Assembly: GCA_025642075.2 (NCBI GenBank)
Contig: JAODUO010000437.1
Location: forward strand, 160,001-224,000
Reading direction: 5' to 3'
Length of the DNA stretch: 64,000 bases
From: Ridgeia piscesae
Taxonomy: Eukaryota > Annelida > Polychaeta > Sabellida > Siboglinidae
The translations under genes were made by a program, and so were the position numbers. The notes below the pieces were generated by a model, which was not told the DNA's origin, searched no databases, and worked only from the letters and a program-made list of their open reading frames with translations. Of the stretch, positions 50,401 to 64,000 are shown in pieces (the stretch's first letter is position 1; each line of letters starts with the position of its first letter).

Positions 50401-51745
50401 GTATTCAATTAAAACATGCAGGACACTTAGATGTCCAGCTATTTCTGCTGGAGCTCTTGTGGTCAGACATTGCACTGTGTAACTATGTCCTAGATGTATA
50501 AAAACATCAGTCATTTGTCATCAATGAGGACAATGAGTATGTAATAATATGTACTATAATTATTCAAAGTTTATAAGCATCAACTGAAGCAGAGATAAAA
50601 ACCATAAACACTGTTGATTTACTCAAACATCTGTCTGTGACTTAATGAGCTTCGATATCATTCTCTGAGCCAGACAAATCAAGAAAACGATTGTGGGCAT
50701 TAGTGTGAAGAATAAGCGATTTTAAGTAAAAAAGGGTGGCACTTTCAGTATATAATCATGAATCCAGCTGTTTTGTTACAAGTACATCCAGTCAATACCT
50801 TTAAGTTTAATAATTACGTTCAGCTCTCAGTGTTAATAATTTAAGTCGAATTTAGCGAATGAGAACCCAGCTCATTGAGACCACAAGTTTTTTTTAGTAT
50901 CCCTGTATATTGTGACATTGACTGCCCCTTGCACAGACACGAGACAGAAGGCACCAATGGTTTAGTAAATAATTCTTTCGAAAGACAAATAATCATGTAG
51001 GATTAAGGAAATTTCCTTTAAGTTATGACATAGTTACTGGTCTATAGGACCGACCAAACAGTCGCCCTTCAGAACCAGCGTTCAAAACCTGGTTCCTCCA
51101 AACAACTGTCCAACATTCTAACCACTCCACCACAGCATCCCATTAGGCTGATTGGCAACAGCCTATAATTAAGTTAATGTCACAAATGTTACAAGAGCAT
51201 AATATGTGTATGGTATAGCTAGACTATAGTTGATAGTAGTTGTATAGGGTATCCGTTGCATATCATATGATGTGAAATTTGGTGACTGTTATCGTGATTT
51301 TTTCAATGCACAGGGCCCAACAATCCCCTAAAACTGCATAAGTACCTACTTTTCCATAATTTGGATTTTGATGCCCTCATTTGAACCAACAATTGTACGA
51401 AATGTCATCACAATTTGAGTCGGGTGATGTTTTGAGTTGGCTGGGAAGGGTGGCTCGGAAACCCCGGGAATAGGTCAATAGCATATTTAACTTAATTTGG
51501 GAGTCTCGGAGAAACCTACCGGTATCAGCAGCTTGACGACCGGGGTGCCGCCTGCCTGAGCCGGGTGGAGGGCGGGGATTGGGACTTGGTGATCGTGATT
51601 CTCTGCTTCTTTTGCCTTTTTTATGTCCTTTTTTCTTGGCTGGACCCCGCTTTACAGAACTACCCCGTGAATGTTGGTCGGGCCGCGGACTGGTACTGGA
51701 CCGCCGTCGGGGCGTACTGTGGTGTAACGGCGGCGGTCGAACCAT
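47450..51745 (-). CDS. CENPA: Centromeric histone H3 variant CENP-A (cenH3), complete, 4 exons
   Basis: Exons 51745-51520, 49889-49789, 48354-48277 and 47575-47450 have consensus splice sites and join in frame to 176 residues. Residues 1-76 are an Arg/Ser/Pro/Lys-rich tail with no H3-like ARTK or ARKS motifs. The rest is an H3 fold: [56 protein letters not shown] and QLARRIRG. Between the first fold helix and MALQE, the segment [17 protein letters not shown] is two residues longer than in H3 and carries a Trp, as in human CENP-A; this loop 1 is the diagnostic centromere-targeting feature. The protein ends RGRDF instead of H3's RGERA. It replaces H3 in centromeric nucleosomes and founds the kinetochore. 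ATG 51745 has a strong context (A at -3, G at +4). The gene lies directly downstream of CENP-F on the same strand. Confidence 0.94.
50556..50939. repeat. Dispersed repeat, copy 1 (CENP-A intron 1)
   Basis: About 380 bases match the segment at 55416-55836 in the same orientation, with shared blocks ATAATTATTCAAAGT, CTGTTGAT-TACTCAAA, CATTA-TGTGAAGAAT, CCAGCTGTTT-(G/A)TTACAAGTAC and CAGTGTTAATAATT. No termini or coding potential were recognised, so it may be an unclassified element. Confidence 0.7.
51066..51146 (-). repeat. SINE head fragment (tRNA-like part only)
   Basis: On the minus strand, GTGGTGGAGTGGTTAGAATG followed by a box-B-like GGTTTTGAACGC resembles the heads of the other SINEs. 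The body is absent. Confidence 0.4.
51520..51745 (-). CDS. CENPA: CENP-A exon 1: long N-terminal tail
   Basis: 75 codons plus one base before donor GTAGGT. It contains TPRRRSS, SPRP, a lysine cluster [10 protein letters not shown] and [10 protein letters not shown], i.e. several SP/TP sites in basic context that could be phosphorylated in the cell cycle. It is longer than the human tail. An out-of-frame ATG at 51752, in weak context, opens a 30-codon frame overlapping this start. Confidence 0.85.
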
Positions 51746-53554
51746 CGTTCATGTGTATAACACCCTAAAAATGTAGATGTACACCTCCGATAGCTAGCTA
51801 ACGTGTTGCATAACTGACACTCTCTGTTCTTGTCTTGTTTACACTTCTTACACCGATCCGACTTATCCACAAACTTTCTCTCGTAGACGTTTTAAACTTC
51901 GCTCATTTTTCGTTGAACCAATCAGCAACGAGCTGGACGTAGCCGAAGTTATCGTGCGACATTGGATCAGCAGTCTTCGGGTCCGTCTCGGTTGTTCCAG
52001 GTCCGCGATGAGGCGCCACTGTTAAGTCACAAACCCGTTAGTAAGGTTTCACTAACCCGTCTTTTCACTAATTATAATGCATTTCTTAAAATTAACTTTG
52101 TTTTTAGCTCAGTGTCAAAAGTAATGTTCAATGACAATATAAACGAGTAATTTGTTATTAATGAATTAGAATGAGTCGTATTGATGTCACCCGGTTGAAT
52201 TGTTCTTGTAGTGGATACATCTGGAAATTCATTTGCATTTTGTTGAGACCATCCCATATATTTTAGATGTGATCATGAGTTGTAAAATGCATATCCTTTT
52301 TAAGGACAATAAAGTGAAGTGAATGATACTGTTAAATTACTCTATTTAAAAATCCACCAAAACGTTATTTCAATCAAAAATAAGACTAAATAAAAATCAC
52401 ATTTAAATTTTACCACGTAACTGAATTTTGTATTCTATTATTTAATTTACGAACATGATTATTGCAATCATGCAGCACAAATGTTCAGATATATTATTGT
52501 TAAATCAACAAAACACACTATAGGTTCAGGTATGCATCATAGATACAATATTGCAAACTTCTTCCGGATACCACCTAGCCTCGACAGGTATCCACCTCAA
52601 CATGCTGAGGATACAGTTGGGTGAACAGGAAAAATCATTAAAAAATATATTAGGGTTGTTCTTCCATAAGGATTGTAAAAGAATAACACAGAATTCACAT
52701 AAAATATTACATATTTATTGGACATAGCCAATGAAATATTTACATGAAAATACATAAAATCCTTAAAACTAAAATAATTAGTTATACATTAGTCAAAGTT
52801 ATGAGCAATCTTAGCATAAGCAGGCATATTTTTTTTTAAATACAGTAGTTCAGGTAATCAATGTCTACTTTAAATCAATGTCTACTTTAGCTAGACAATT
52901 TAAAAAACGATTTGCTTTGTACACAAGATAGCATAATTTACACAGCAAAGAGTAGTACAATACATGGTTTACACAGCTATAAAAGTAGGCAAGAACAACT
53001 TGAAATTATGAAGATATGCAAAAGTATGAGATAAGTTACATCTCATTACAAAACATAAACTGTCGTAGAGTATGGTACAGCTGTGCAAGTATATCAGTTA
53101 ATTAACTAAAATAACCTCTTTTTCATTATTCAAATATTGAGCATACATTACTTGCTGCATCAATACTTACATTGTGCATGCACATGTCATTATCTTCATG
53201 TAGAGGATTTCATAAATATGAACAGAAGTAGTTTCAGCATGAACCAAAATATGGAACCAAATATGGGTGAACCAGTGTAAACTAACTATATATGAGTAGA
53301 ACACATTACGACGTAGAGATAACAAAGCAAACAGTTGGTATTGGTGTATTACATGATAGCGATATCTGTGTTATTAATCCTCATGATATCCATGTGTAGG
53401 CTAGACTATATCATGACGAACAGTTAACTAACATAAATGTCTTCATTCCTCGGTCACACAGAGGCACTGTATTTGTCGTTGCTACATCGAATAAACACAG
53501 GTCCAGGATGTACAAATACTGGAATGTACTGTCATTAAAACATGACATCCAGCT
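51746..53554. other. CENP-F to CENP-A intergenic region with CENP-A promoter and CENP-F 3' UTR
   Basis: CCAAT boxes occur near the CENP-A start in both orientations (CCAATC at about 51918 and ATTGG at 51961-51965 on the plus strand). The minus-strand AATAAA near 52719-52714 would suit the CENP-F transcript end. A plus-strand GGACAATAAAGTGAAGTGAA near 52305 resembles the tail of a non-LTR element. No other gene is recognised. Confidence 0.45.

Positions 53555-64000
<10,446 letters not shown>

Noticed and set aside
51652..51870. 72-residue Cys-rich frame with a CxxC...CxxC pattern upstream of and overlapping CENP-A exon 1
   Set aside because: It has no ATG (only a GTG), an in-frame stop lies shortly upstream, and it overlaps CENP-A exon 1 in another frame. 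The cysteine spacing is probably chance.

Overview
The window is nuclear DNA of an invertebrate animal. Genes are split by long AT-rich introns with consensus GT/AG splice sites, the proteins are metazoan families (TMEM229B, CENP-A, CENP-F), and dispersed SINEs, foldback elements and microsatellites are common. A marine lophotrochozoan (for example a mollusc) would fit, but nothing here settles the phylum.

Layout. 1-1.7 kb (+): the last two coding exons of a cytochrome c oxidase subunit 7A-like gene whose first exon lies further left or was not recognised. 1.7-7.7 kb: intergenic DNA with SINEs and two long-inverted-repeat foldback elements, one inserted in a SINE at a duplicated TTAA. 7.7-8.3 kb (-): the complete coding exon of TMEM229B. 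About 9.1-9.5 kb: a CpG-rich, CCAAT-containing stretch, a possible shared divergent promoter. 9.5-44.3 kb (+): one gene of four recognised coding exons (9490-9591, 17425-18074, 27895-28036, 41100-42626) joining in frame to about 806 residues: signal peptide, small four-cysteine ectodomain, threonine-rich mucin-like stalk, one membrane helix, and a 556-residue cytoplasmic tail. I do not recognise this protein. Its introns hold SINEs, a 1 kb minisatellite and other repeats. 44.3-47.4 kb: convergent intergenic DNA with a well-preserved SINE.

47.4-51.7 kb (-): a complete four-exon gene for the centromeric histone H3 variant CENP-A, with an unusual long Arg/Ser/Pro tail and the two-residue-longer, Trp-containing loop 1 typical of CENP-A. 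53.5-64 kb (-): the C-terminal two thirds or so of a CENP-F-like giant coiled-coil protein ending in the farnesylation box CKVQ. Its 5.4 kb exon holds eleven nearly identical 63-bp (21-residue, three-heptad) repeats, one of which carries a single-base insertion that breaks the frame in this sequence.

The most notable points are the head-to-tail neighbourhood of two centromere/kinetochore genes (CENP-F then CENP-A, about 1.8 kb apart, same strand), the unrecognised mucin-stalk receptor-like gene with a duplicated RRNT[F/Y] module in its tail, and the TTAA foldback element nested in a SINE.
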